Shown: in pieces, positions 1 through 7,464 of the stretch | How the letters are laid out: each line of letters begins with the position of its first letter | Position numbering within the stretch: position 1 is the stretch's first letter | Assembly (NCBI GenBank): GCA_020851885.1 | Contig: JADZBW010000410.1 | Span: forward strand, 1-18,718 | DNA length: 18,718 nucleotides | Source of the DNA: Fimbriimonadaceae bacterium | GTDB lineage: Bacteria; Armatimonadota; Fimbriimonadia; Fimbriimonadales; Fimbriimonadaceae | Direction: 5' to 3' | The notes under the pieces: generated by a model | Told to the model about the DNA's origin: nothing | Database searches by the model: none | Seen by the model: only the letters and a program-made list of their open reading frames with translations | Made by a program: the position numbers and the translations under genes

Positions 1-3
1 AAA

Positions 4-1047
4 ATGAACAAGAAACTGTTAGCTATCGCGGCTCTTGCGGCCGTAGCGGCATTAACCTTCGGCCAGGGCGCCGGTCCCCAGGGCGGGCAATTCGGTCCTC
101 CTCAGGGTCCCGGCATGATGGGCGGCGGTCCAATGATGGGTCGCGGACTTCAAGGCCCTCGACTCTTGATGAACCCCAGCGTCCAGAAAGAGCTCAAGAT
201 GACGACCGAACAGATTAAGCAGGTCTCCGAACTGATGCCTCAAGGCGGACCGGGCGGTCGCGGTGGTTTTGGCGGACCAGGCGGACAAGGTGGCTTTGGC
301 GGCGGACAGGGCGGACCTCCCCAGGGTGGCCAAGGTGGTCCCGGTGGACAAGGCGGCTTTGGCGGCGGTCAGGGCGGACCTCCCCAAGGTGGCCAAGGTG
401 GTCCCGGTGGACAAGGCGGCTTTGGTAGGGGTCAAGGCGGACCTCCTCAGGGCGGACCTGGTGGTCCTGGCGGGCAACAGGCCTTCGTGATGGAAGGAAA
501 GATCAAGAACATCCTCTCCGACTCGCAGTACAAGCGATACAAAGAGATCGAGCTTCAGCAGCAAGGCGCGGTGGCATTGATGCGGGACGACATCGCCCAG
601 AAAGTCGGAATCACGCCGGAGCAGCGCCAGCAGATCGGACAGATCCTCGAGGCTAATCGGCCTCAGGGCGGACCTGGTGGTCCCGGCGGTCCCGGCGGAC
701 CCGGTGGCCCAGGTGGTCCCGGTGGACGCGGCGGCCAGGGTGGCTTCGGCGGCGGCCAGGGTGGCTTTGGCGGCGGCCAGGGTGGTCCTCCCCAAGGTGG
801 GCAAGGCGGTTTCGGCGGACCCGGTGGAATGGATCCGGAGAAGATGCGAGCCGAGATGGAAAAGCGACAGGAAGAGTTGAATCGCAAGATTCTCGCCGTC
901 CTCGATGCTGACCAGAAGTCCAAATGGAACAGCCTGCTAGGCAAGCCTTTCAAAATCGAACATCCGCAGGGATTTCCGGGGGGACCGGGCGGTCCCGGTG
1001 GCCCCGGCTTTCAGGGCGGACGCGGCGGAAATGGTGGCGGCGGCTAA
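4..1047 (+). CDS. Secreted Gly/Pro/Gln-rich protein with LTxxQ-like (Spy/CpxP-type) helical segments
   Basis: The protein is 347 aa. It opens with a typical signal peptide (MNKKLLAIAALAAVAALTFG, cleavage near residue 20), so it is exported. Charged, probably helical segments alternate with Gly-rich stretches. The helical parts are about residues 50-80 (with MTTEQIKQ), 160-220 (with ITPEQRQQIGQILE) and 277-316 (with ILAVLDADQKSKW and GKPF). Their xT.EQ pattern resembles the LTxxQ motif of Spy/CpxP periplasmic proteins, and similar secreted proteins occur in Planctomycetes and Armatimonadota. Between them are three 21-residue tandem units (90-152) and a GGP run (222-239). No enzyme motif is visible. 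A chaperone-like or envelope role is only an inference from the motif. The start lies three bases into the window, so its ribosome binding site is not visible; the signal peptide argues that the start is right. Convergent with the S9 peptidase gene. Confidence 0.8.
   Translation: MNKKLLAIAALAAVAALTFGQGAGPQGGQFGPPQGPGMMGGGPMMGRGLQGPRLLMNPSVQKELKMTTEQIKQVSELMPQGGPGGRGGFGGPGGQGGFGGGQGGPPQGGQGGPGGQGGFGGGQGGPPQGGQGGPGGQGGFGRGQGGPPQGGPGGPGGQQAFVMEGKIKNILSDSQYKRYKEIELQQQGAVALMRDDIAQKVGITPEQRQQIGQILEANRPQGGPGGPGGPGGPGGPGGPGGRGGQGGFGGGQGGFGGGQGGPPQGGQGGFGGPGGMDPEKMRAEMEKRQEELNRKILAVLDADQKSKWNSLLGKPFKIEHPQGFPGGPGGPGGPGFQGGRGGNGGGG
271..459 (+). repeat. Three tandem 63-bp units encoding a 21-residue Gly-rich repeat
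   Basis: Three consecutive in-frame copies encode residues 90-110, 111-131 and 132-152 of the first gene. Each unit follows the pattern GGPGGQGGFGGGQGGPPQGG plus Q or P. Units 1 and 2 give identical protein; unit 3 has Gly to Arg and a final Pro. The DNA copies differ mainly at third positions, as expected for an older duplication or slippage under protein-level selection. Confidence 0.85.
667..720 (+). repeat. GGP triplet run (six 9-bp units)
   Basis: Six consecutive Gly-Gly-Pro triplets (residues 222-239 of the first gene) are encoded by degenerate 9-bp units of the form ggNccNggN. This is low-complexity coding sequence likely to be slippage-prone, and copy number may vary between strains. 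Confidence 0.75.
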
Positions 1048-1072
1048 CTCATAGCCCATGCCAAATCAGCAG

Positions 1073-1104
1073 AGAGGGGAATCCAGGCGACTGGATTCCC
1101 CTCT
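1073..1104. terminator. Hairpin between convergent genes, probable bidirectional terminator
   Basis: A perfect 14-bp inverted repeat (AGAGGGGAATCCAG, loop GCGA, then CTGGATTCCCCTCT) lies 25 bases after the stop of the Gly-rich gene and 23 bases after the end of the convergent S9 peptidase gene. The stem is long and has a compact tetraloop. There is no long T run on either side, only short pyrimidine-rich sequence, so termination efficiency is uncertain. Its position between two converging genes supports a terminator role for both. Confidence 0.7.
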
Positions 1105-1127
1105 TCCCATTCCGACGGCAGCGATCG

Positions 1128-3464
1128 CTAGTCGAGACGCCACCACTTCTTGATAAACGCCAGGTAGATGGCGTGGCGATCATGGTTATTCATGTCCCCG
1201 CCCATTCCATGGCCGCCGGTGGGATCCAGCGCCAACTCGACGAGATCGCCCTTCCCGTACTGCAGCAGCTTCCGATAGACCATCACCGTGTCTTGGAACA
1301 GGACGTTCGTGTCTTCCATTCCGTGGAGCAGCATAAGCGGCGACCTGAGATTCTTGGCCAAGTTCGTTAAAGAAAACTTGTCGAGATCCTCCGGCTTTCC
1401 GAGACGCGAGTCGCCGATGACGCCGCCCGTGTACCAGGTGTTGTAGTTCTGCCATTCGGTCGGGCCCGCCCCGGCGATACCGAGCGTGAAAACCTCGGGG
1501 GCCGTATACATGCACATTTGGGTCTGGAAGCCGCCGAAGCTCCAACCGTTGACCGCCACCTTTGCTGAGTCGACGTTGTAGTTTTGAACCAAGTACTTGA
1601 CGCCGTCAGAGAGGTCCTCCACCTGAGCTTTGCCTGGATGCTCCCAGTTCGCCTTTCCGAAATCGGCGCCATAGCCACTCTGACCGCGGGGGTCGATCGT
1701 GACCGTAACGAAGCCGTACTTCTGGGTCAGATAGAGGTTGAAGAGGTAGGCGGTCGAATTGAAAGAACCGTCCACCACGGACTTGCCGGTACCCAGGGGG
1801 CCGCCGTAGACATAGACCATCAACGGGTGTTTCTTGCCTTTCTTATAGTCCTTGGGCGCAAATACATAGCCATAGATCGTCTGGCCGTTGCGGTTCTTGT
1901 ATGTGAAGATCTCCGGCTTGACGGTGTTGACTTTGGCGAACGCATCGCTTCGGTGGGAGTCGGTCAAAACCTTGTCGGCGCCACCGCCAACGTTGACGAC
2001 ATAGGTCTCGCCAAGCTTGGACCAATCGGCATAGGAGGTCACCGCGAGAGTTTGGCTATGATTGAACTTCACCGATTCGCCATAGCTCCCCGGTTGGGTG
2101 GAGAAACGCGAGTAGTCTCCGGTCGCCATGTCGACCTTGTAGAGCTGCATTCGAGCCGGGCTGTCCTTTCCCGAGCGGACGAAGAGCGTCTTGCCGTCCT
2201 TGCTCGCCTCGATGGGATAGGTCTCGAAGTCGCCCTTCGTGATCTGGGTCGCGGTCTGGGCGGCGGGGTCGATCGTCCATGCTTGGCGATATCCACTGTT
2301 CTCCAAGAGGCAGATCACTTTGGCGCCATCGGGAGTGAAGAAAGGCGAGGCCATGCTGGGCGACGTGTGCTCGCCGCTATGGCCCGTCTTGTAGATTTGC
2401 TTGAGCGTCTTGGAAGCGACGTCAGCCGTCCAAAACGCCAGTTCCTTCTTGTCCCGTTTCCAGCTGGCGAATACAAACTGCTTTCCGTCCGGCGACCAGG
2501 GCTTCTGATTGATGCTGGTCTCCATGTACTCTTCGCCACCGGGGAATTTCCACACTTCCCAAGGCTTTCCATCGTTGGCGGGATTTGCCTCAGGATCGTC
2601 GTTGAGGTCGTACAAATAGACGTAGCTCTCTTCGTTGAATTTGTCGTCGGCCACGCCTCGACCCGTTTTGCGCGCCTCGGCGAAGCGGTTGCGGTAGACG
2701 AGGTAGTCCACCTGGCGATCCTGTCCGATCGAGCGCCAGGAGAAGATGACCAGTTTGTCGCCATTGGGCGAGATCATGTAGCCCTGCAGCGGCATCTTGT
2801 TCGGGAGTTCGGGATTCAATTGGCGGATAACCGCGCTGTTGAAGCCCATATAGTAGACGCCGTCGCCGCGTCGGAAGTAGAACCCCTGGTCGTCCTTGGC
2901 ATACTCGGGCTGAGATTCGGCGTCCCTGGTCCGTGTGAGTTGTGAGGGCTTGGCGTCCCCGACCTTCATTCGGAAGATGTCGCCTTTATAAGTGAAGAGC
3001 AGTTCATCGCCAGTCTTGGACCACTCGAATTCGGAAATGCCTGGATAGCTGGGCAAAGGCTCTTTGCGATCCTCGTTTTCCTTCTTCTTCTTGATGCTGT
3101 ACTCGCGGTATTCGAGGTCGGACATCTTATCCGCGTTGTCCAGTTCCTCGTCCTCCTTCTGATACCGCTCCATCGCCTTGGGAATCTCGCGATCGAACGG
3201 TTTGAGGACGTCCATCGAGGTCAGGCGCTTCGTGATTCCGCTCTGGGCGTCGTAGAGCCAGAGGTCCATTCCCCGATCCTTGTAGGAGTTCCAGAGGTAG
3301 GCGAGGTAGCGGTCGTTAGCCGACCATTCCATCCCCATGGCGGCTTTGCCAGAAAAGGGTCGTCTTGGAAAGTAATCGTCGAAGGTGGGCTTGGCATCCT
3401 CGGCGGCCAGCGCGACCACGGTGAGGATCAGGCCCGCCCAAAGAAAATGGCTTCTTGCGTGCAT
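1128..3464 (-). CDS. Secreted S9-family prolyl oligopeptidase / dipeptidyl-peptidase-like serine peptidase
   Basis: The protein is 778 aa from the chosen ATG. It should cleave peptides, often after proline in this family, outside the cytoplasm. A signal peptide (MHARSHFLWAGLILTVVALA) starts at 3464. The open frame continues 25 codons upstream to a GTG at 3539, but that would bury the signal peptide, so I reject it. The N-terminal two thirds show repeated WSPDGKQF/TPDGAK/SPNGDK-type strands typical of the DPP-IV/TolB-like beta-propeller. The C-terminal alpha/beta-hydrolase domain carries the complete triad: Ser642 in GWSFGG, Asp718 in HGMEDTNV and His752 in GGHGMGG. These spacings fit the S9 family. 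A Lys/Glu-rich stretch lies near residues 95-140. No Shine-Dalgarno is visible; TAACAT lies 7 nt before the ATG. It is transcribed alone, divergent from recA. Substrate and S9 subfamily cannot be fixed from sequence alone. Confidence 0.93.
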   Translation of the reverse strand: MHARSHFLWAGLILTVVALAAEDAKPTFDDYFPRRPFSGKAAMGMEWSANDRYLAYLWNSYKDRGMDLWLYDAQSGITKRLTSMDVLKPFDREIPKAMERYQKEDEELDNADKMSDLEYREYSIKKKKENEDRKEPLPSYPGISEFEWSKTGDELLFTYKGDIFRMKVGDAKPSQLTRTRDAESQPEYAKDDQGFYFRRGDGVYYMGFNSAVIRQLNPELPNKMPLQGYMISPNGDKLVIFSWRSIGQDRQVDYLVYRNRFAEARKTGRGVADDKFNEESYVYLYDLNDDPEANPANDGKPWEVWKFPGGEEYMETSINQKPWSPDGKQFVFASWKRDKKELAFWTADVASKTLKQIYKTGHSGEHTSPSMASPFFTPDGAKVICLLENSGYRQAWTIDPAAQTATQITKGDFETYPIEASKDGKTLFVRSGKDSPARMQLYKVDMATGDYSRFSTQPGSYGESVKFNHSQTLAVTSYADWSKLGETYVVNVGGGADKVLTDSHRSDAFAKVNTVKPEIFTYKNRNGQTIYGYVFAPKDYKKGKKHPLMVYVYGGPLGTGKSVVDGSFNSTAYLFNLYLTQKYGFVTVTIDPRGQSGYGADFGKANWEHPGKAQVEDLSDGVKYLVQNYNVDSAKVAVNGWSFGGFQTQMCMYTAPEVFTLGIAGAGPTEWQNYNTWYTGGVIGDSRLGKPEDLDKFSLTNLAKNLRSPLMLLHGMEDTNVLFQDTVMVYRKLLQYGKGDLVELALDPTGGHGMGGDMNNHDRHAIYLAFIKKWWRLD

Positions 3465-3705
3465 GTTTGTGATGTTATCGCCGCCCGGCGGCTCCAACCG
3501 AAGGAATACGGAACATTCTTCGAAATTGTCGCCGTCCACGGGAAGGAATGAGGGGTTCCCAATTCGCGATGGAACGACGACGAACTCAACTCACGGAAGC
3601 GATCGAAGGGCCACGGCCTCGAAGCGGAGCGGGCGGGGCCGACCACCCAGTAGCTTAAGTCCCATTTTTGTAGTATCTTACAGTTCCATAGGCGGTCACG
3701 AAATA

Positions 3706-3745
3706 TCTACACATTTTGCCGATCTTTTGGTAGACTAGTGTAGAC
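3706..3745. promoter_or_regulatory. Three GTGTAGAC-like elements upstream of recA, candidate operator
   Basis: TCTACAC at 3706-3712 is the exact inverse of GTGTAGA at 3738-3744. GTAGAC is also directly repeated at 3730-3735 and 3740-3745, 10 bp apart. This puts three related half-sites on roughly helical spacing (10 and about 32 bp), 40-80 bp before the recA start. A regulator such as LexA is the obvious candidate for recA. However, the sites match neither the CTGT-N8-ACAG nor the GAAC-N4-GTTC class of SOS box, so the identity of the binding protein is inference. Confidence 0.35.
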
Positions 3746-3769
3746 ATGCGACGAGCGGAAGTGCTGAAC

Positions 3770-3778
3770 GGAAGAGAG
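3770..3778 (+). promoter_or_regulatory. Ribosome binding site of recA
   Basis: GGAAGAGAG lies six bases before the ATG at 3785. It decides in favour of that start over the in-frame ATG at 3746, which has no Shine-Dalgarno and would add 13 residues not expected of RecA. Confidence 0.6.
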
Positions 3779-3784
3779 AACAAG

Positions 3785-4837
3785 ATGGCGACTGATGGTG
3801 CAGAAGTCAGAGATCGAGCGCTGCAAATGGCGCTGGGGCAAATTGAAAAGGCCTTTGGCAAGGGCGCGATTATGCGCATGGGAGATGGGAATCGGGAGGC
3901 GATTGCCGCCATCCCAACCGGATCACTGAGCTTAGATATCGCTCTGGGTATTGGGGGTATCCCACGGGGCCGAATCATCGAAATCTATGGACCAGAGTCA
4001 GGCGGCAAGACGACGCTGGCTCTCCACTGCGTGGCGGAGTGCCAAAAGCAGGGCGGTCTGGCGCTCTATATCGACGCCGAGCACGCGCTCGACACCGAAT
4101 ATGCGCGCACCCTTGGCGTGGACATCGATAAGCTCTACATCTCACAGCCGAGCAACGGCGAAGAGGCGTTGGAAATCGCAGACGCGATCATCCGATCCGG
4201 CGCGGTCGACATCGTGGTGATCGACTCCGTCGCCGCCCTCGTTCCCAAGGCAGAAATCGAAGGCGAGATGGGCGACTCATTCGTTGGCCTGCAAGCACGA
4301 ATGATGAGTCAGGCCCTCCGAAAACTGGGTGGCTCGCTGAACAAGTCCGACACCGCCGCAATCTTCATCAACCAGCTTCGCGAGAAAATCGGCGTAATGT
4401 ACGGCAATCCGGAGACGACACCCGGGGGACGAGCCCTGAAATTCTGGTCCTCAGTCCGCCTCGAGGTCCGCAAGGGTGACGCAATCAAGTCGGGTCCCGA
4501 CCAGATCGGCGCTCGGACGAAGGTCAAAGTGGTCAAGAACAAAGTCGCTCCACCTTTCCGAACGGCGGAATTCGACATGATCTTCGGAAAGGGAATCTCC
4601 GCATCTGGCGATCTTCTGGATATTGCGACGGAGAAGGGGATGATCACTCGGTCCGGGACCTACTACAACTACGGCGAAACCCGATTGGGCCAAGGTCGCG
4701 ATAATGCGCGAACGTACCTGGACGAGCATCCCGACGTCTTCAAAGAGATCGACACCAAGCTGCGTGATCAATTGAAGGCGGAGAAGCCCGCAGCGGTGGC
4801 GGTGGCCGAGGTCGAGGAAGAAGAGCCCGTCTTCTAG
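3785..4837 (+). CDS. recA: RecA recombinase
   Basis: The protein is 350 aa, the usual RecA length. RecA is a cytoplasmic ATPase that forms filaments on single-stranded DNA, drives homologous strand exchange and stimulates LexA self-cleavage. Visible features are the N-terminal ALGQIEKAFGKGAIMRMGD segment, Walker A GPESGGKT at 69-76, and Walker B around VVIDSVAAL (about 144-152). The L2/core motif INQLREKIGVMYGNPETTPGG is followed by ALKFWSSVRLEVR, and the tail is acidic (EVEEEEPVF). The Gly at Walker A position 5, where E. coli has Ser, also occurs in Deinococcus-Thermus RecA. An in-frame ATG at 3746 would add 13 residues; the ribosome binding site supports 3785. The stop is 3 bases before recX, indicating an operon. 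Confidence 0.98.
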   Translation: MATDGAEVRDRALQMALGQIEKAFGKGAIMRMGDGNREAIAAIPTGSLSLDIALGIGGIPRGRIIEIYGPESGGKTTLALHCVAECQKQGGLALYIDAEHALDTEYARTLGVDIDKLYISQPSNGEEALEIADAIIRSGAVDIVVIDSVAALVPKAEIEGEMGDSFVGLQARMMSQALRKLGGSLNKSDTAAIFINQLREKIGVMYGNPETTPGGRALKFWSSVRLEVRKGDAIKSGPDQIGARTKVKVVKNKVAPPFRTAEFDMIFGKGISASGDLLDIATEKGMITRSGTYYNYGETRLGQGRDNARTYLDEHPDVFKEIDTKLRDQLKAEKPAAVAVAEVEEEEPVF

Positions 4838-4840
4838 GGC

Positions 4841-5293
4841 ATGGGTTCGGCCGTCGATCCCAAATGTCTGGCATCTGCTTTGCGGATGCTCAAGGCATCG
4901 GATAAGTTCGAATCGGAAATCCGAACCCGGTTGGCTCGCCAGGGTTTCGAGTCGGGTCCTATCGAATCCGTCATCGAGCACCTGATCCGACGTAAACTAA
5001 TAGACGACAGACGTTCGATTGCAAATCTGATCGCGAGCAAATCCGGGAGGCGAGCGGTCGGAATAGAAAAGCTTCGCGCCGAGATGCTTGCTCGAGGCGC
5101 CCCGGAAGGAATCGTTGAAGAGCGCCTGAGCGAAGTCTCGCCCGATGGGCAATACCAGGCGATGCTTGCCGCGCTCTCGGCGAAGTTTGAACCGCATGGC
5201 GATCGTGTTCGCGGTGCCCGCTTTCTCCTCAGTCGCGGGTTCCCTGAAGACCAAATCGAAGCGGCGCTCGACGCTTTCTTCCAAATGCCTTGA
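4841..5293 (+). CDS. recX: Regulatory protein RecX
   Basis: The protein is 150 aa. RecX binds RecA filaments and modulates, usually restrains, their activity. The sequence shows the family's helical-repeat character: ALRMLKASDKFESEIRTRLA, then IESVIEHLIRRKLIDDRR, then GIEKLRAEMLARGAPEGIVEERL, and finally ARFLLSRGFPEDQIEAALDAF. The LIDD motif after the second helix pair is typical. The gene begins 3 bases after the recA stop and ends 16 bases before rny, so it is almost certainly co-transcribed with recA, and translational coupling is likely. It has no separate promoter. Assignment rests on both the helical motifs and the position. Confidence 0.93.
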   Translation: MGSAVDPKCLASALRMLKASDKFESEIRTRLARQGFESGPIESVIEHLIRRKLIDDRRSIANLIASKSGRRAVGIEKLRAEMLARGAPEGIVEERLSEVSPDGQYQAMLAALSAKFEPHGDRVRGARFLLSRGFPEDQIEAALDAFFQMP

Positions 5294-5309
5294 CTCCCGG
5301 CCATACACC

Positions 5310-6824
5310 ATGCCGGAAATTGTCGTTGCGTTGATAGTTGGGTTGGGCTCTGCTCTGGTCGTTACGATCGGCCTCGCACAGTTTTGGCTGCGACCTGCCG
5401 TTCAGCGAGCCAAGCAAGAGGCGATTCGCGAATCGGAGCTTCGGGCGAATGCGGCCATCTTGCAAGCAAAAGAGTCGGCCCTCGAACAGCGAGAGCGACT
5501 TGAAGACGAGATTCGGCAGAAGCAGGCGTCACTCTCAAAGCAGGAAGATCGCTTGATTGCGCGAGAAGAAATGCTCGAGGGACGCAGAGGGCAACTCGAT
5601 GAGCGAGAAGTCTCCATCGCCGCGATGAGCCGATCCACCCAAGCAGCCGCAACAAGTATTGCCAGTAAGTACGAGGAGATCGAGGCGGAGTTGCAGCGCA
5701 TCGCCGGTTTGACCCGGGAGGACGCCCGGGAAGTCATTCTCAACCGGTTTGAGAGTGAATTCGCCGAGATCGGCGTCAAGAAGGCGAAGCAGTTCGAGGT
5801 CGATGCGCTGGCAGATGCCGATCGGCGAGCCAAACAGACCGTACTCGACGTCATCCAACGCTCCGTCGTCGATTACGTCACCGAGGCAACGCTTGCCGTC
5901 GTCGAGCTTCCCAGCGAAGACATGAAGGGCCGAATCAGCGGTCGTGAGGGACGCAATATCCGCGCCTTCGAACAGGTCACTGGCGTGGATTTGATCGTCG
6001 ATGAGACTCCGGAAGCCGTTGTGATCTCCTGTTTCGATCCGGTTCGTCGGGAGACCGCTCGCCTCGCGTTGATGAACTTGATGGTGGACGGCCGGATTCA
6101 TCCTGGCCGGATCGAGGAGCTTTACGAAAAGGCACAGCAGGAAGTGGATCGAATGATCAAGGACGCCGGCGAGCGGGCCTGCGATCGAGCCAACGTTCAT
6201 GGACTGCACCCAAGGGCAGTGGAAGTCTTGGGGCGACTCCGTTTCCGTACAAGCTACGCCCAGAACGTGCTCGATCATTCAGTCGAGGTTTCCCGACTCT
6301 GCGGCAATCTGGCCGCGGAGCTTGGCTTAAGCGTCGAAGTGGCCAAACGGGCGGGGTTGCTGCACGATATCGGCAAGGCGCTGGGTCCTGAATGGGAGGG
6401 TCCCCATGCCTTGACCGGGATGGAGTTCTTGCGTGGCCTAGGCGAGAAAGAAGTTGTGCTGAATCCGGTCGGCGCCCACCATCACGAGATCGAACCCGAG
6501 ACGCCGGAAGCACAACTGGTGATCATCGCCGATACCATCTCCGCCGCTCGACCAGGGGCACGCCGTGAGAATCTGGAGAACTACGTGAAACGGTTGACCG
6601 CCCTTGAACAACTGGCAAACTCCTTCCCGGGCGTCGAGCGATCCTATGCCCTCCAGGCGGGCAGAGAGATCCGGATGATCGTCAAGCCTGAGGAACTCGA
6701 CGACTTGGCGGCGATGCGACTGGCCAATGACGTTGCGAAACGAATCGAGGCGGAGATGGAATATCCCGGCCAGATCAAAGTGACGGTCATCCGGGAGACC
6801 CGGGCAACCGACATTGCGAAATGA
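5310..6824 (+). CDS. rny: Ribonuclease Y
   Basis: The protein is 504 aa, close to the usual 510-520. RNase Y is a membrane-anchored endoribonuclease that starts mRNA decay. Domains in order: an N-terminal membrane helix (IVVALIVGLGSALVVTIGLA, residues 4-22); a long Gln/Glu/Arg-rich coiled coil (about 30-130); a KH RNA-binding domain (about 206-262, with GRISGREGRNIRAFE); and an HD metal-dependent phosphohydrolase domain. Likely metal ligands are His323, His352-Asp353 (LLHDIGK) and Asp408, with the AHHHE motif at 389-393. The frame is open upstream to 5145, inside recX. The ATG at 5310 is chosen because the membrane helix starts directly after it. No strong Shine-Dalgarno is visible, so translation may depend on coupling to recX 16 bases upstream. 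Confidence 0.96.
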   Translation: MPEIVVALIVGLGSALVVTIGLAQFWLRPAVQRAKQEAIRESELRANAAILQAKESALEQRERLEDEIRQKQASLSKQEDRLIAREEMLEGRRGQLDEREVSIAAMSRSTQAAATSIASKYEEIEAELQRIAGLTREDAREVILNRFESEFAEIGVKKAKQFEVDALADADRRAKQTVLDVIQRSVVDYVTEATLAVVELPSEDMKGRISGREGRNIRAFEQVTGVDLIVDETPEAVVISCFDPVRRETARLALMNLMVDGRIHPGRIEELYEKAQQEVDRMIKDAGERACDRANVHGLHPRAVEVLGRLRFRTSYAQNVLDHSVEVSRLCGNLAAELGLSVEVAKRAGLLHDIGKALGPEWEGPHALTGMEFLRGLGEKEVVLNPVGAHHHEIEPETPEAQLVIIADTISAARPGARRENLENYVKRLTALEQLANSFPGVERSYALQAGREIRMIVKPEELDDLAAMRLANDVAKRIEAEMEYPGQIKVTVIRETRATDIAK

Positions 6825-6865
6825 ACCGATAGCGACCCCGGGCACGTTGATTGAATACTGTATCT

Positions 6866-6994
6866 ATGGATGTCGAGCGTAAGGAGATGTTAACGCAGCT
6901 TCGCAGGCGGCATGCCTCGCTCAAGGGGAAGTTCATCGCCGAAGCCTCGCCACCTACCACCTTTGGAAGTCCTTCGCATGTGCCAATTCCATAA
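6866..6994 (+). CDS. Possible 42-residue small protein or leader ORF overlapping the ogt start
   Basis: An ATG at 6866 opens a 42-codon frame (begins MDVERKEMLTQLRRRHASLK, ends TAA at 6992-6994). It runs through the rny-ogt gap and overlaps the first 17 bases of ogt in another frame. The N-terminal half is charged and could form a helix; the C-terminal half is Pro/Ser-rich and looks non-coding. There is no good Shine-Dalgarno before 6866; GTAAGGAG at 6879-6886 abuts the internal ATG at 6887. I do not recognise it, and it may be chance. If translated, its overlap could couple to ogt. Confidence 0.18.
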   Translation: MDVERKEMLTQLRRRHASLKGKFIAEASPPTTFGSPSHVPIP

Positions 6995-7457
6995 CACCAT
7001 TTCCTCTCCTATCGGCCCTCTGACCACCGTGGTCGACGATGACGGGGCCGTCACGGCAATCCACTTTGGCGAATATGAGCCAGCCAAGAGCCAGAAGTCA
7101 CCCGATCGCACGGCATTGGTGGATGGCCAGTTGGCGGAGTATTTCGCAGGATATCGGAAGTCATTCGATCTCCAATTGAAGCCCAAGGGGACGGAGTTTC
7201 AGATGAAAGTCTGGGCACAATTGGTGGCGATTCCGTTCGGGGAAACCCGGTCCTACGGGCAATTGGCGGCGGCGCTGGGGAACCCTGGCGCATCGCGCGC
7301 GGTAGGTCGCGCCAACGCCACCAATCCGATCGCGATCGTGGTCCCCTGCCATCGGGTGATCGGCGCCAACGGGACCCTGACCGGCTATGGGGGTGGATTA
7401 TCCATGAAAGAAGCGCTCTTGGATCTTGAGCGCGGAGCGTCGGGGCGTCTGTTCTAG
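6978..7457 (+). CDS. ogt: Methylated-DNA--protein-cysteine S-methyltransferase
   Basis: The protein is 159 aa, typical of bacterial Ogt. It removes alkyl groups from O6-alkylguanine in DNA by irreversible transfer to its own cysteine. The active-site motif VVPCHRVIG holds the acceptor Cys124. Before it come the family signatures EFQMKVWAQL, IPFGETRSYGQLA and ASRAVGRANATNPIA (helix-turn-helix and arginine finger region), and after it GYGGGLSMKEALLDLE. The short N-terminal ribonuclease-H-like domain starts ISSPIGPLTTV. The frame is open upstream to an ATG at 6912, which would add 22 low-complexity residues. The ATG at 6978 is chosen because GGAAG at 6965-6969 sits 8 bases before it and the family N-terminus begins there. 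It may be read through from rny or have its own promoter; none is clear. Its end converges with the next gene, 7 bases away. Confidence 0.95.
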   Translation: MCQFHNTISSPIGPLTTVVDDDGAVTAIHFGEYEPAKSQKSPDRTALVDGQLAEYFAGYRKSFDLQLKPKGTEFQMKVWAQLVAIPFGETRSYGQLAAALGNPGASRAVGRANATNPIAIVVPCHRVIGANGTLTGYGGGLSMKEALLDLERGASGRLF

Positions 7458-7464
7458 GCTGTGC

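Larger units (their letters stand above)
3465..3784. other. 320-base divergent intergenic region between the S9 peptidase and recA
   Basis: I see no convincing gene here. The half nearest the peptidase (to about 3655) is G+C-rich and contains only overlapping short open frames without ribosome binding sites. From about 3657 to 3750 the sequence turns A+T-rich, as expected for a promoter. This part holds the repeated GTGTAGAC-like elements described separately. Weak -10-like hexamers (TAGACT at 3731-3736) are present, but I could not pair one with a good -35, so the recA transcription start is not assigned. Confidence 0.6.

Noticed and set aside
271..459. Tandem repeats resembling a CRISPR array or minisatellite
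   Set aside because: The 63-bp units are in frame, contiguous without spacers and encode Gly-rich protein, so they are coding repeats.
1584..2945. A 453-codon open frame on the + strand, antisense to the S9 peptidase gene
   Set aside because: It lies wholly opposite a gene with an intact catalytic triad and signal peptide, shows no recognisable domain, and is the kind of shadow frame that high third-position G+C produces.
3657..3745. Classical SOS box upstream of recA
   Set aside because: I find neither CTGT-N8-ACAG nor GAAC-N4-GTTC. Only the GTGTAGAC-like elements are present, so they are reported as an unassigned operator.
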